In this document: positions 38,389-49,390 of the stretch, in pieces
Layout of the letters: each line of letters opens with the position of its first letter
How positions within the stretch are numbered: the stretch's first letter is position 1
NCBI GenBank assembly: GCA_963768565.1
Contig: CAVYIO010000012.1
Coordinates: forward strand, 24,558 to 88,557
Origin: JABDKH01 sp963768565
Lineage (GTDB): Bacteria > Bacteroidota > Rhodothermia > Rhodothermales > JABDKH01
Reading direction: 5' to 3'
DNA: 64,000 nt
The notes under the pieces: model-generated
The model's input: the letters and a program-made list of their open reading frames with translations, nothing else
Database searches by the model: none
Told to the model about the DNA's origin: nothing
Made by a program: the position numbers and the translations under genes

Positions 38389-41375
38389 TTACTGTGAGGC
38401 TTCGATCCGCTTCAGACTTGCTCTCGCCGCCTCCACAATGGGCTGCAACTCGGCGTCCGCATCCGCCCACAGTTCGATGAACCGCCGGTAATGCCTGCGC
38501 AGCTTCTTCCACGTTGCCGAGTTTCTCATAAAGCTCGCCCATCCGCCGATGAGCGGGAGCATTGAAGACGGTGTCAAAGGCACTGTTCTCGGCAAACGAA
38601 CGGTAGTACTGAATAGCCTCCTCGTATCGCCCCGCATCCCTCAGCAACTCAGCTTTCACGAATCGATCACGTACCAGAGAAACAAAGGGAGAAGCAAACA
38701 ACAGGTTGTACCATGCATGTCCCTTCTGACGGAGCAGCAACGTCAGTGCTTCATCGGAGCGACCCGCGTTTAGAGCGATATTCGCCTTCAGGCTCAGGGC
38801 AAGGTCGGCACCGGTAGAACCCAGGCTCGGCGTATTTTCCACCGTTACGTACTCAGCGGCGTACAATTCTGCCTTCCCTATCTCACCTATCTCCGCCGAC
38901 AGTAAACCGAGTAAATACAGTCGCAGGTTGACATGAAAATCCTCGTGAACGACGTGCCAGCTCTGCGGGTTGGAGCCTCGGCGCACAGCCCCGGCGTCCC
39001 ATGCCTCGAGCCTCGTAATCATCCGGGCAATCGCCTGCTCGTTCTTCGGAAAAAACGGGAGGGCAAGGAGAAACCCCTCATATGGCAACGCTGAATCTCT
39101 TGGAGACCTGGAGTGCCTCAGCCATTGCTGAGTTCGCCAGTCCTATTCGGCCGGCACTCGCCTCGAGGTACGACAACCACAGGTAACCGAGCACTCTTTG
39201 CTCCGTTGAGAAGCCGGGTCTCGTCATGTAGCGGGCGAACGGGATAGCGTCCGGCGGCCAGCCCGACTGTACGGCGACCGCGTGACCAGCGAGTGCTACC
39301 GCTCCCTCCGACGCGCCCTCCATACTTCGAAAGGCCTCGCTCATCATCTCTTCGTCGTCGTGGACGGCCGCCTGGAGTGCGTAAACCTCGACGATTCGAT
39401 CGCCGTCCGGATTCAATTCAATGATGCGCTCAACCAGGCTGTCCATTTCTGCAACGTTACCCTGAAGTGCGGGTATCCGATACAGATGCCAGAGAGCCTG
39501 TAGATGGTCAGGCTCGAAGAACAAGACGCGCTCCCAGGCCTCCCGCGAAAACGAAGCAGATTGGCCAAACAGAGGAAACTGGTGTGCGAGAACCTCGCCA
39601 AGCTGAAACCACGCTTCCACGTCTTCCGGATAAACGGCTACGATGGTGCGGTACATCTGCTCCGCCTTCAGTGCATCGCCCTGTCGAAAGACGTCGAACG
39701 CGTCCAGCAGATCACGATCATGCGCTGACAGACGAGCACTTAGCCGGCGCGCCTGTACCGCGGCCTCGGTGCCGAGCCTGCCCTGCGCGTTCCATTCTGC
39801 TGCCACACTCAGGCGATACCAGGCCAGAGCAAACATCGAGTCAAGCTCCGTGGCGGTCCGGAAGGCCTCGAGAGCCGTTCGGTATCGGCCCGCTCTGAAT
39901 TCGGACTCGCCCTCGAGATACGACTTCAAGGCAGGAAGAGACTCGGTCGTCACCGCTGCGAGCCGGATCACACGGTCGCCCGGATTCTCATCCTCCGCTA
40001 CCAGCAGCTGCGCGGCAAGCTCATCAACCATCGAAAAGAGCTCATCCGCGGGACCCTCTGCGCTGCCGGAAGCAATGGGCTCACGATCTCCAGCAGATGA
40101 ATAGACGGATGCGCGGACCTGCAGCGTTCCACCTACCTCTATGATCGATCCGAGGATGAAACGGTCTGCTCCGACTTTGGCTGCCACCTTTTCGCCGGCA
40201 GAAGGGTCGATGGAAGAACCGACCCCACCCAGAGATCCGAGGATGGCACGCGGATCGACGCTGCGCCAATTGCCGGCGCCATCGAGCTTCGTTGCGAGAA
40301 TGTCCACCATGCCCTGACCGAGATATTCGATATCAGAACTGCCCCGAACCGTGAACGGCAGGACGGCAACGCGCGTGGCTGAGTCGGATGAAGTCTCTAC
40401 GGTCTCGTTGGCTACCGGTGATTCTGGTTGCAGCGCCCACATGGCAACAGCCACAATGATCACAACGACCGCGGCGAACGCAAGCCATAGCGTTCGTCTG
40501 GACGCGCCCGTTAAACGCTGCATTCCCTCAGCAGGCCTAACGACGGACGATCGAGATGCGGCCGACCCGACAGCACCTGCCACCGGTTCGCCTGACAATT
40601 CGTCCAGAGATGGCCGCTCGGCAGGATCCTTGTCGAGACAACGCATGATGAATGCAGCGACATCACCCGGCGCCTCCGGTTTCAACTCTGCGACGGCAAC
40701 CGGCTCAGCGTTGAGCACCGAATACATAACCGCCTGCTCGTAGTCGCCGGCAAAGGGAGGTTGACCGGTGACCATCTCGTACAGAACAACCCCCAGGCTC
40801 CAGACATCTGCGCGTGGGCCCACCTCCTCGCCGCGGTATTGCTCCGGACTCATGTAGGCAGCCGTACCGAGTGTCGAACCCGACTTCGTAAGCTGCGCCC
40901 CCGTCGTGAGCTTCGCGAGGCCGAAGTCGAGGATCTTAACCTCGCCGCGGTCCGTCACCATAATATTGGCCGGCTTGATATCCCGATGGACGATGCCAGC
41001 CTCGTGCGCTCGCTTCAGGCCGGCGGCCAGCTGGCGGCCGATCTCGAGGGCACGATCGACAGTGAATTCCTCGGACTCAAGACGGTACTTCAGCGTCTGG
41101 CCGTCGTACTGCGCCATGGCGATGAACAACTCGCCTTCGTCCGTTTCGCCGATCTGAAAGATCGAGCAGATATTGGGATGATCCAGAGCCGACGCGGCCT
41201 GCGCCTCCTGAATGAATCGCGCCTTGGCGTCCTCATCGGTCGCGAGGTGCGGAGGAAGGAATTTCAGAGCCGCGGGTCGATTCAGTCGAACATCGCGTGC
41301 TTTGTATACCACGCCCATCCCCCCGCTTCCGAGTTTCTCGAGGATCTCGAAATTTGATATGGTTCGGCCGATCAT
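38389..41375 (-). CDS. Receptor-type Ser/Thr kinase with FlgO-like domain and TPRs (K1; two frameshifts)
   Basis: Kinase domain residues 1-260: glycine loop LGSGGMGVVYKA, K38 (AALKFL), H130-R131-D132 (IVHRDIKPANIM), D150-F-G and SPE. One membrane helix follows (TLWLAFAAVVVIIVAVAMWA). The outer part starts RVAVLPFTVRGSSDIEYLGQ (FlgO/TolB-N-like) and continues as TPR repeats. The frame stops at 39078 after KRFSVAI, but shifted reading continues PYEGFLLALPFFPKNEQ. A second shift near 38480 ends RFIELWADADAELQPIVEAA, matching the end of the kinase at 56064. Hence one gene of about 995 residues. It should phosphorylate proteins in response to an envelope signal. Confidence 0.88.
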
Positions 41376-41573
41376 GGACTGAGCGCAGCAAACGGTAGAA
41401 TCAAGGCTCCGGAAAATAGGAAACAGCCTGCGGGCAAACCCACCGCAGCGCGCTGAGCGGATTTTCCGACATTATCACGCCCGTCAAACGCGTTTCGTAC
41501 TCGTTCGCCCGGTTCCTCATTCCGCAGGCCGTGCTGCGAGACCGCCGACATTCACAATCGATGCAACCAGGAC

Positions 41574-42749
41574 ATGATCCGGCAACACGCGTCCTGCACT
41601 CTCCTCCTTGTCGTCCTGCTACTAGCAGGAGCGGTGGCCTGCGACTCGTCTGAGCCCGGCATCGACATTGACAGACCGCCCCAGAACGGAGACGGCTGGG
41701 AGACTGCTTTCCCTCAGCAGGTGGGGATAGACTCAGCTCCCCTCGCAGACATGCTGGATCTCATTGCGTCCACCGAGAATCACCTGATCCACAGTCTGTT
41801 GATCGTCAAGGATCGGAAACTGGTGCTGGAAGAGTACTGGCCCGGCGTCGATCTCGATCCCGAAACCCTCGGTCCAGTTGAAAGAAGATTCGACCGAAAC
41901 ACCCTTCACTACGTAGCCTCCGTATCAAAAAGCATCACGTCGGCATTGCTCGGCATCGCCGTCGACCAGCGGCTCGTTGCGAGCGTGGACGATTCGGTGT
42001 CGTCGTACTTCCCGGAGTACCCGCAGATCGAGACATCGGACAAGGTGGGCATCACACTGCGGCATCTCCTCTCGTTTTCGTCAGGGCTGGAGTGGAACGA
42101 GTTTGTCTATGATTTTGGGGATCCACGTGATTCCCACAATCAGATGTTCGGAACCATCGATCCGGTGGGATTCCTTCTGGGGCGGCCACTGACGTTCGCG
42201 TCCGGAAGTCGCTTTCATTACAACAGCGGCGATACCAACATCCTCGGGGAAATCATCCGAATGACGTCCGGTTCCAACAATCTGCTCGAGTTCGCCAACG
42301 AGTACTTCTTTGATCCGCTCGGAATCGAGGACTATACCTGGCGCAGATTCCCGATGGCTCCCGAAGTGACGTTTGCGTCCGGTGGGGCGTCGCTGAGACC
42401 TCGCGACATGGCGAAGCTTGGCGCAGTCTATCTGAACGGTGGCGTGTGGAACGGAGAACGCATCGTCCCGGAACGGTGGGTTGACGAGTCTACCCGGATG
42501 GCTGTCCCGCTTTCCGGCACATATCGAACGCTGTACGGATACGGCTATAACTGGTGGCTGGGTCGATTTCCAGTCGGCAACTCCCGCGTGGACTACTTCC
42601 GGGCGGCAGGCTGGGGCGGACAGGACGTGTATGTGATACCCGAGCTCGAGATGGTCATTGTATTCACCGCAGGGGCGTACCATGAGGCGGGAGCCCTGTC
42701 CGTGGAAGAACTGATCGAGGACTATATCCTGCGGGCGGCAGGGGAGTAG
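41574..42749 (+). CDS. Serine hydrolase, class C beta-lactamase-like lipoprotein
   Basis: Intact, 391 residues. Signal peptide with lipobox (VLLLAGAVAC). The catalytic SxxK motif is S116-V-S-K119 (YVASVSKSITSALLG). The second motif is YNSGD near residue 216, and a late GWGGQDVYV segment may be the KTG-box equivalent. The family includes esterases, D-aminopeptidases and penicillin-binding-like enzymes; the YNSGDTNILGEII form is more common in esterase or amide-hydrolase members than in true beta-lactamases. Outer- or inner-membrane anchored in the periplasm. Divergent from kinase K1. Confidence 0.87.
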   Translation: MIRQHASCTLLLVVLLLAGAVACDSSEPGIDIDRPPQNGDGWETAFPQQVGIDSAPLADMLDLIASTENHLIHSLLIVKDRKLVLEEYWPGVDLDPETLGPVERRFDRNTLHYVASVSKSITSALLGIAVDQRLVASVDDSVSSYFPEYPQIETSDKVGITLRHLLSFSSGLEWNEFVYDFGDPRDSHNQMFGTIDPVGFLLGRPLTFASGSRFHYNSGDTNILGEIIRMTSGSNNLLEFANEYFFDPLGIEDYTWRRFPMAPEVTFASGGASLRPRDMAKLGAVYLNGGVWNGERIVPERWVDESTRMAVPLSGTYRTLYGYGYNWWLGRFPVGNSRVDYFRAAGWGGQDVYVIPELEMVIVFTAGAYHEAGALSVEELIEDYILRAAGE

Positions 42750-42780
42750 TCGGGCGGACGATCTCGATGAACTGAGTCCT

Positions 42781-42990
42781 TGTCATCGCGGGTGAAGCGA
42801 AGCGATCCGGGCGATGAGGGAGACTGACCGTCTCGGATTGCTTCACTCGTTACACTCGTTCGCAAAGACGTGTGAGGCGGATAGGATGACGGAGGTGCCA
42901 GCCTGTCGTCATCGCGGGTAAACCAAAGCGAGTGTGGCTACCTGTCATCGCGAGCGAAGCGAAGCGATCCGGGCGATGAGGGAGACTCCG
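42781..42990. repeat. REP-like interspersed repeats between convergent genes
   Basis: Copies of GTCATCGCG-GTGAAGCGAAGCGATCC at about 42782 and GTCATCGCGAGCGAAGCGAAGCG at about 42947, the latter followed by the same GGGCGATGAGGGAGACT as the former. A partial unit lies near 42907. The first copy ends with GATTGCTTCACTCGTTACAC, complementary to its start. The last copy abuts the stop codon of the formamidase gene. Confidence 0.75.
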
Positions 42991-42991
42991 A

Positions 42992-43970
42992 TCAATCGCG
43001 CGGCAGATACTTCTTCGGAAACTTCGCCACCACGGTGTAGATCGGATCGACGATGTTCGCCACGGTGCTCTCGCCGAGCTGGCCCACGAGCATGTAGGCG
43101 TCCCATCTTCCGAAACCGTACTCCGTCCTCCAGCCACTCGATGAGCTCGACGTGGGCCAGCCGGAACGCGTCGATCAGCGGCCGTGCGCTGCCCGCCACC
43201 ATGATGTAGTTGTCGTCTTCGATGCGCGGCCAGTCGATGGTCTTCCCCTTCACGACGTCGATCTGCAGAATCACGTCCATGGACGTCTCGAGGCCGGTAC
43301 CGTTGACCTCACCCTCGCCCTGTCGCGCATGGCCGTCGCCGAAGTAGAAGTAGGCGCCGTCGTGGAAGATGGGCAGATAGACGGTCGCGCCTTCGCGAAT
43401 CTCCGGCGCGTCCATGTTGCCGCCGAAGTCGCCGGGCCATAGCCCGCTGAACGCCTCTTCTCCGCGCGGCGCAACCGCCACCCGACCCAGCATCGGACGC
43501 AGCTCGATCGTGATCTCGCCCATCTCGCTGTCCGGCAGCTTCGTCGTTCCCGTCATCTTCTCGGTGTCGAGCTCCCACTCGTAGCGACGTGGCGGAACCG
43601 GGTCGTTCAGAAGCCGCAGCCGACTGTCGGTGGCCAGTCCGCCGAAGTCTGAGTAGATCTGGGCGCCGGCCAGATAGTGATTCGGCCTGACCTTGATGAT
43701 CTCGACCTTGAGCATGTCGTCGGTCGTTGCGCCTTCGACAAAGAACGGGCCCACCTCACCCGGGAAGGCGCCGCCACCGCGCTCGTAGTAGTCACCCTGG
43801 TTGGTCTCGGAGATGAGTACCGTCCCGGGTTGGATCGTCGCCACCGGCTCCCGCACGTCGAAGGTCGGATAGCCGACGGTGGGTGTGAAGCGAAGGGTGT
43901 CCTGGGCGGTTGCCGGACCGATGCCGACCAGGAAAAGCAGTAAGAGGAACAGGCGGACAGTGATGCTCAT
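42992..43970 (-). CDS. Acetamidase/formamidase family protein, secreted (one frameshift)
   Basis: Signal peptide MSITVRLFLLLLFLVG ending ATAQ. Family motifs: PGTVLISETNQGDYY, KVRPNHYLAGAQIYS, FSGLWPGDFGGNMD, VYLPIFHDGAYFYFGDGHA and GEGEVNGTGLET. The family hydrolyses short amides such as formamide. The long frame runs past the gene; a shift near 43110 gives YGFGRWDAYMLVGQLGEST and a proper end KFPKKYLPRD at 42992. The intact length of about 325 residues is typical. A signal peptide is common in the distant Bacteroidota members. Confidence 0.83.
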
Positions 43971-44164
43971 GATCGTGACTACCGTGGATTGATCGTTGCC
44001 GAACGAATGTGCGCGATCAAGGAAGATACGGTCGCAGCGCTGCGAGTGAGATTACATCAAACGTGCGTCAGGCAGAGTGACTCACGTCGGCGGCGCCGGC
44101 GGTCCAGTGCCATGCAGAGCGATCGCATGCCGCGTGAAACGGCAATACGAAGGGTAGACTCACA

Positions 44165-46725
44165 TCACTCGTATTCAATCTCCATCACCCACACGTCGCT
44201 CACGTCCTCGTCCCAGCTGAATACGATGAAGTCCTCGGCTGCAGAGACAGAGTAGCTCAATCCGAGCCTCCCCTGTGCTCCTGTCAGATCCGTCAGCTGG
44301 CGTGCCGAGCCATCCAGACTCAGCTCGAAGATATCGTTCCCTACTGTGCAGATCGGCGCCCGGCCGTCGGCGGTCCACCCGCCGCACCCGAATCCGGCTG
44401 AAATGAGTCGGGGTTGTCCATCCTTCGAGAATAGTGAGGGTCCGCTCGGACCCGCGAAGGTCATAAACTCACCACTCGGTGACCAGCGAGGCAACGCTCC
44501 TGCGAAATGTTGGCTCGGCGTACCGCCCACCGACGGAACGGACATCACGGTAGGTGTTCCCGACTCCACCGAGTAGTACCATATTTCAAGACCATCGGGA
44601 GACCAGTCGGGCTGCAGTTCCTCCGTCGGACGATCAGTCACCTGGCGAATGAATCCCGATTCGACCGACAAAACAAAGATGTCTCGGTTTCCATTCCGGT
44701 CGGAATAGAACACGATCTCCGATTCATCGGGAGACCACCTGGGACCCCATTCGTGCTCCGGGTCTGACGTGAGCTGGGTGAGCTCGCCTGTCTCCAGGTC
44801 CTTAAGCCAGAGATCCTGATTCCCGAGTCGATCGGAACTGAAAATCAGGCGCCGGCCGTCTGCCGACAGGTCCGACCACTCAATTAGCGCGGAATCGTCG
44901 GTGAGCTTCTCGGCATCATCCCATGTCGCGAGTCGATCTTCAAGAAGGGGAATCTTCCAGAGGTTCCACGTGCCGATTCTATGGCCCTTCGAAAAAGCGA
45001 TAGCTGTACCTGTTGGGGAGGCGGACACATCTCTGATTCCGATGCCGTTCGTAACCCGAGTGGGTTCACCGACAGGTCGCCCCGACGTGTTCAGGGTCTG
45101 CTTCCATATGTCCGTGATGCCGCCCAGGTTGGAAACGAAGAAAAGTGCCCGGCCCGTGGGGTCCCAGAAAGGACTGCGGTACGCGCCATGCTGCTTCGTG
45201 ATCTGAACGGCTGTTCCATCCGACATGTCCTTTATCCACATTCGATCGGCCTCGGACTCACGGGCGATAGCGTCGACGTAGGCCAGGAAGCGGCCGTCAG
45301 GAGAAAACGACAGGTCCCATCTGGACTGGCTCGTGCCCTCGAGGAGTGTGTTTTCCATCCGGCCTGACGTAACGTCGACCATCTTGAGTGTATCGAAAAA
45401 GGTGTAATACAGAGAGGATCCGTCAGGCGACCAGACTGGCTTGTTTGCCGCTAGAGGGAACGGCGCGACCCGACGGGGTTGCGCCGGCGGCATCGGCATC
45501 ACGTAAAGGCCCCCCTGTCCACGGCCGGACAAAAAAGCGAGTCGGGACCCATCTGGAGACCAGGATGGATAGGCGTCGAAGGCCTCCGAGTCCACCGTGA
45601 GGTTGGCGGGAGCGCCGCCGCCGATGGATGCGACCCAGATATCCGAGTTCCCTGATGCACGCGAATGATAGGCTATTCTTTCACCATCGGGAGACCACGT
45701 CGGAGAGTCTTCCAGCGCACGTGTCGTTGCAAGCGGGTAGGACTTGCCGAGCACCATCTCCGGGCCCCCCGTGGGCCGGAGGAAGACCGCGGCAGCGACA
45801 GTCGCCGCAACGGCGGACAACACCAACCGCACCGAACAAGATCTTCCTGTTTCGGAATCTTGCTTTGCGCTTCAGTCTGACGCAGATAGCTGAGTGCGAA
45901 AAACCGTTGAGTCGCCGACCTTCAGGTCGTCCAGGAGCTCATGGAGGTTCTGGTAGCGACTGTCGGGGTCTTTCGCCAGGCAGCGCTCGACGACGCCGTG
46001 CACCGTGAGCGGAACTCCCTCTACCGGTTCCGGCTCACTGTTGAGTATGGCGTAGCTGATGGCCTGTTCGTAGTCGCCGACAAAGGGCTTCCGTCCTGCA
46101 AGCATCTCGTAGAGTACTACGCCGAGGCTCCAGATATCCGTCCGCCCGTCCACCTCCTCTCCCCGAACCTGCTCCGGCGACATGTAGTGGGCCGTGCCAA
46201 GCGTGCTACCCGACTTCGTGAGATCCAACGATCCTGAAAGCTTCGCGAGGCCGAAGTCGAGGATCATCGCCCGCCCACGATCCGTGATGAGGATGTTCGC
46301 CGGCTTGATATCTCGATGGACGATGCCCTTTTCGTGCGCCGCCGCCAGTCCATCCGCGACCTGCCGTGCGATGTCGGATGCCAACGACTCCCCCATGGCC
46401 CCGGCCTCGAGTTTCTCCTTCAGCGTCTCGCCCCTCGTAGTGAGCCATCGCGATGAACATCTGGCCTCCCGACTCCCCGGGGGCAGGCTCCGTCTCGCCG
46501 ATGTCGTGTATCGCGCAGATGTTCGCGTGGTTGAGCGCGGATGCCGATTCCGCCTCCTGTGCGAATCGCTTCTTGGCCTCTTCGTCCGTGCTCAGGTGGG
46601 GAGGGAGGAATTTCAGGGCAACGGTTCTCTTCGAGGCGCGTGTCCTCGGCGAGATATACTACGCCCATTCCGCCGCCGCCCAGCTTCTCAAGAACCTTGA
46701 AGTGCGATATGGTCTTGCCGATCAT
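44165..46725 (-). CDS. Receptor-type Ser/Thr kinase with PD40 beta-propeller (K2; several frameshifts)
   Basis: The start at 46725 overlaps the stop of kinase K3 (ATGA). Glycine loop LGGGGMGVVYLAED, frameshift near 46645, ANICAIHDIGETE, frameshift near 46437 in a GGGG run, then GIVHRDIKPANILITDRG, LDFGLAK, MSPEQVRGE and WSLGVVLYEML. A basic stretch KARFRNRK precedes the membrane helix near 45850, where at least one more shift occurs. The outer part is a PD40 propeller with many WSPDGxxxxF units (PTWSPDGERIAYHS, PSWSPDGSRLAFLS, PRWSPDESEIVFYS). Intact length about 850 residues. Third in the K4-K3-K2 chain. Confidence 0.87.
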
Positions 46726-49390
46726 GAGGCCTCGTATTTCTGAAGAAGCGCCTGGAATGCGGGTTCGTCGCGCAACGAATCCCAGAACGGCATAGCCAGC
46801 CAGTGCACGGTCGTGAGGCCGTTTCCACCGATGTCTTCATCGAGAAGCCGGATCGCCTCGTCATTCTCTCCCGAGTAGCGTGTACGCGAGTGCGACGTAC
46901 ATGCGCCGAGAGTTCATCGTGTGGACGTCGTGACGTGTTTTGCGCCGCAACGTCTCCAACTCGCGTGCGGCCACCTCCTTTTCTCCCAGCCCTGCGTGGA
47001 CCAGCGCAAGTGTCAGCAGCGCCCGCGCCTCAGTGACGCGAAGCCTGTTGGTCTGGCGTTCTGCGGTAGGGAGATCCTCGCGTGTAACGGATAGCAGTTC
47101 ATTCCACGCCGAGATCTCTGCAGAACGACGATTTGTAAATCGGGAAACCATGGCCTTTTGGAAGTAGTAGTCGCCGATCTCATAGGGGAAGATGAGAGCG
47201 TACGACGGACGTCCAAGCTGCTCGGTGTTCGTCGCGGCCAGCCCGGCTGCGATGGAGTCGAAATTCCTTTCCGCGAGATCGGCGTACCAGCACGCAACCG
47301 TTCCCGGCTCTCCTGGCGCCTCGTTCTGTGCTTGCCTCGCATCGGCCGAAGAGCCCGTCCACAGAATACGATTCAACGACTTCCAGCAATAAGGGAAATC
47401 GTCGCGCGGATCAATCTGTATCGCTTTGTCAATCATTCTTTCGGCATCCGCGCGCCGTTTCATGACCATATACGTGAACGCCGCTTCAAGAGCCTGGTGG
47501 GGATTCAGCGGATCCAGTTCAAGTGAGCGTTCGAAGAGAGTGACCGACTCCTCGTATCGACCCAGGCGACGATAAACCACAGCCAGTCCATCGACAACCT
47601 CGAGAGCCCCCGGACGAATCCTGGAGGCCGCCTCAAACTCACCTCGGGCGCGGTCGTAGTCGACATCCAGATAGTAGGAGACATATCCCCGTGCAAGCAG
47701 CTCCTGAAAACTGCCCGGAGCGAGGCGACTGAGGTCTGCAACGGCAGCGCGAGCGAGCGAATCGTTCCGCGCCTGGTTGTCGGGCAGTCCGAGCCATGCT
47801 GCCAGACTGTAGTTGTGCACACGTCTGTAGTGTGCGTCTACAAACCCGGGGTCGGCCTTGATCGCCTCATCAAAGGCTCGCGCAGCCACCTCCGGCTCTT
47901 GCGACGCCGTTCGTTCGAGCGCGATACCTCGCAGGTAGAACTGGTAGGCGTCGAGGTTCTCCGTCGGACGCTGAGACAGCCGTTCACTCTCCCCCTGCAG
48001 CAGCTGAACGTTCAGCGCCGACGCAACACTGCGCCCCACATCCTCCTGGATCTCGAAGATGCCCTCAACCTGTCGCTGATAGGTCTCCGACCACACCTGC
48101 GTATCGTCGCTCACCCGGATCAGCTTCGGCGTAATTCTTACGGTGCTGTTTTCGTCGCGACTTTCCCAGCGGACGGTCCCTTCCAGGATGTAGTCGACAT
48201 TGAGTTCGCTTCCCATTTCAGAGATGGTCTTCCCGCTGTCCCGTAGCCGGTTGGCGCTACTCTGCGCGATCACGGCGAGCGCGTCGATCGATCCCAGTCG
48301 GGACGACAGTTCCTCTGTGAGGCCGTCGGCGAAGTAGTCTTCTTCGGATGGACCAAGGTTCTGGAACGGCAAGACGACGAGGCGAATCGGCTCAACGGCC
48401 CCGGATTCAGTCGGGAAGAAGACGCGGATTACGATGAGCGCTGCAAGGAAAAGGCTCAATACCGCACCGACAGTCACAGCCACAACTCCGATGCGCATGT
48501 TTCGTGGTGCCGAGGCTGCTTGTCGAGGCGACCCGTTCACCGACGATGGCAACGATGTGAACTCGGCCGTACCGCGCCGCCGGTAGCCGGCCAGCTGCCC
48601 TGCGAGACCTGCGATATCCTGGACGCGTCCGCCGGGCTCTTTCTGAAGACAACTGCGGACGAAGTCCTCAAGATGTGCCACGGACGACGGCAGCGGCTCA
48701 GGTTCGCTGTTCAGGATCGCGTAACTGATCGCCTGTTCATAGTCGCCCACAAACGGTCTTCGGCCAGCCAACATCTCGTACAGCACGACCCCAAGGCTCC
48801 ATGTATCGGTCCGATGATCGGCGGGCTCCCCGCGAACCTGCTCCGGCGACATGTAGTAGGCCGTGCCCAGCGTGCTGCCCGACTTCGTGAGATCGAGGGA
48901 GCCGGTCAGTTTCGCCAGTCCGAAATCAAGAATTACCGCTCGCCCACGATCGGTGATCAGGATATTCGCCGGCTTGATGTCGCGATGGATGATGCCCTTC
49001 TCATGGGCCGCCGCCAGCCCGTCGGCCACCTGCGCGGCGATGTCCAGAGCCTCGTCGGATGGAAGCGCACCTCGCTCGAGCTTCGCCCCCAGTGTCTCGC
49101 CCTCGTAGTGGGCCATCGCGATGAACATCTGGCCCCCGGCTCCCCGGGGCAGGCTCGGTTTCGCCGATGTCGTAGATCGTGCAGATGTTCGCGTGATTGA
49201 GGGCGGATGCGGATTGCGCCTCCTGCGCAAATCGCTGCTTCGCCTCCTCGTCGGTGCTCAGGTGGGGAGGGAGGAATTTCAGGGCGACGGTTCTCTTCAG
49301 GCGCGTGTCCTCGGCGACATATACGACGCCCATTCCGCCGCCGCCCAGCTTCTCGAGAACCTTGAAGTGTGATATGGTCTTGCCAATCAT
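46722..49390 (-). CDS. Receptor-type Ser/Thr kinase with TolB-like domain and TPRs (K3; two frameshifts)
   Basis: The start at 49390 overlaps the stop of K4 (ATGA). MIGKTISHFKVLEKLG and GGGGMGVVYVAED, frameshift near 49150, GQMFIAMAHYEGETLG, GIIHRDIKPANILITD, LDFGLAK and MSPEQVRGE. One membrane helix (RIGVVAVTVGAVLSLFLAAL), then LVVLPFQNLGPSEEDYFADG, the adenylate-cyclase/TolB-like N-domain common before TPRs, then TPRs (AIKADPGFVDAHYRRVHN, RSLELDPLNPHQALEAAF). The frame stops at 46861 after LLGRE, but a one-base shift continues NDEAIRLLDEDIGG and ends FQALLQKYEAS at 46722. Intact length about 890. Confidence 0.88.
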
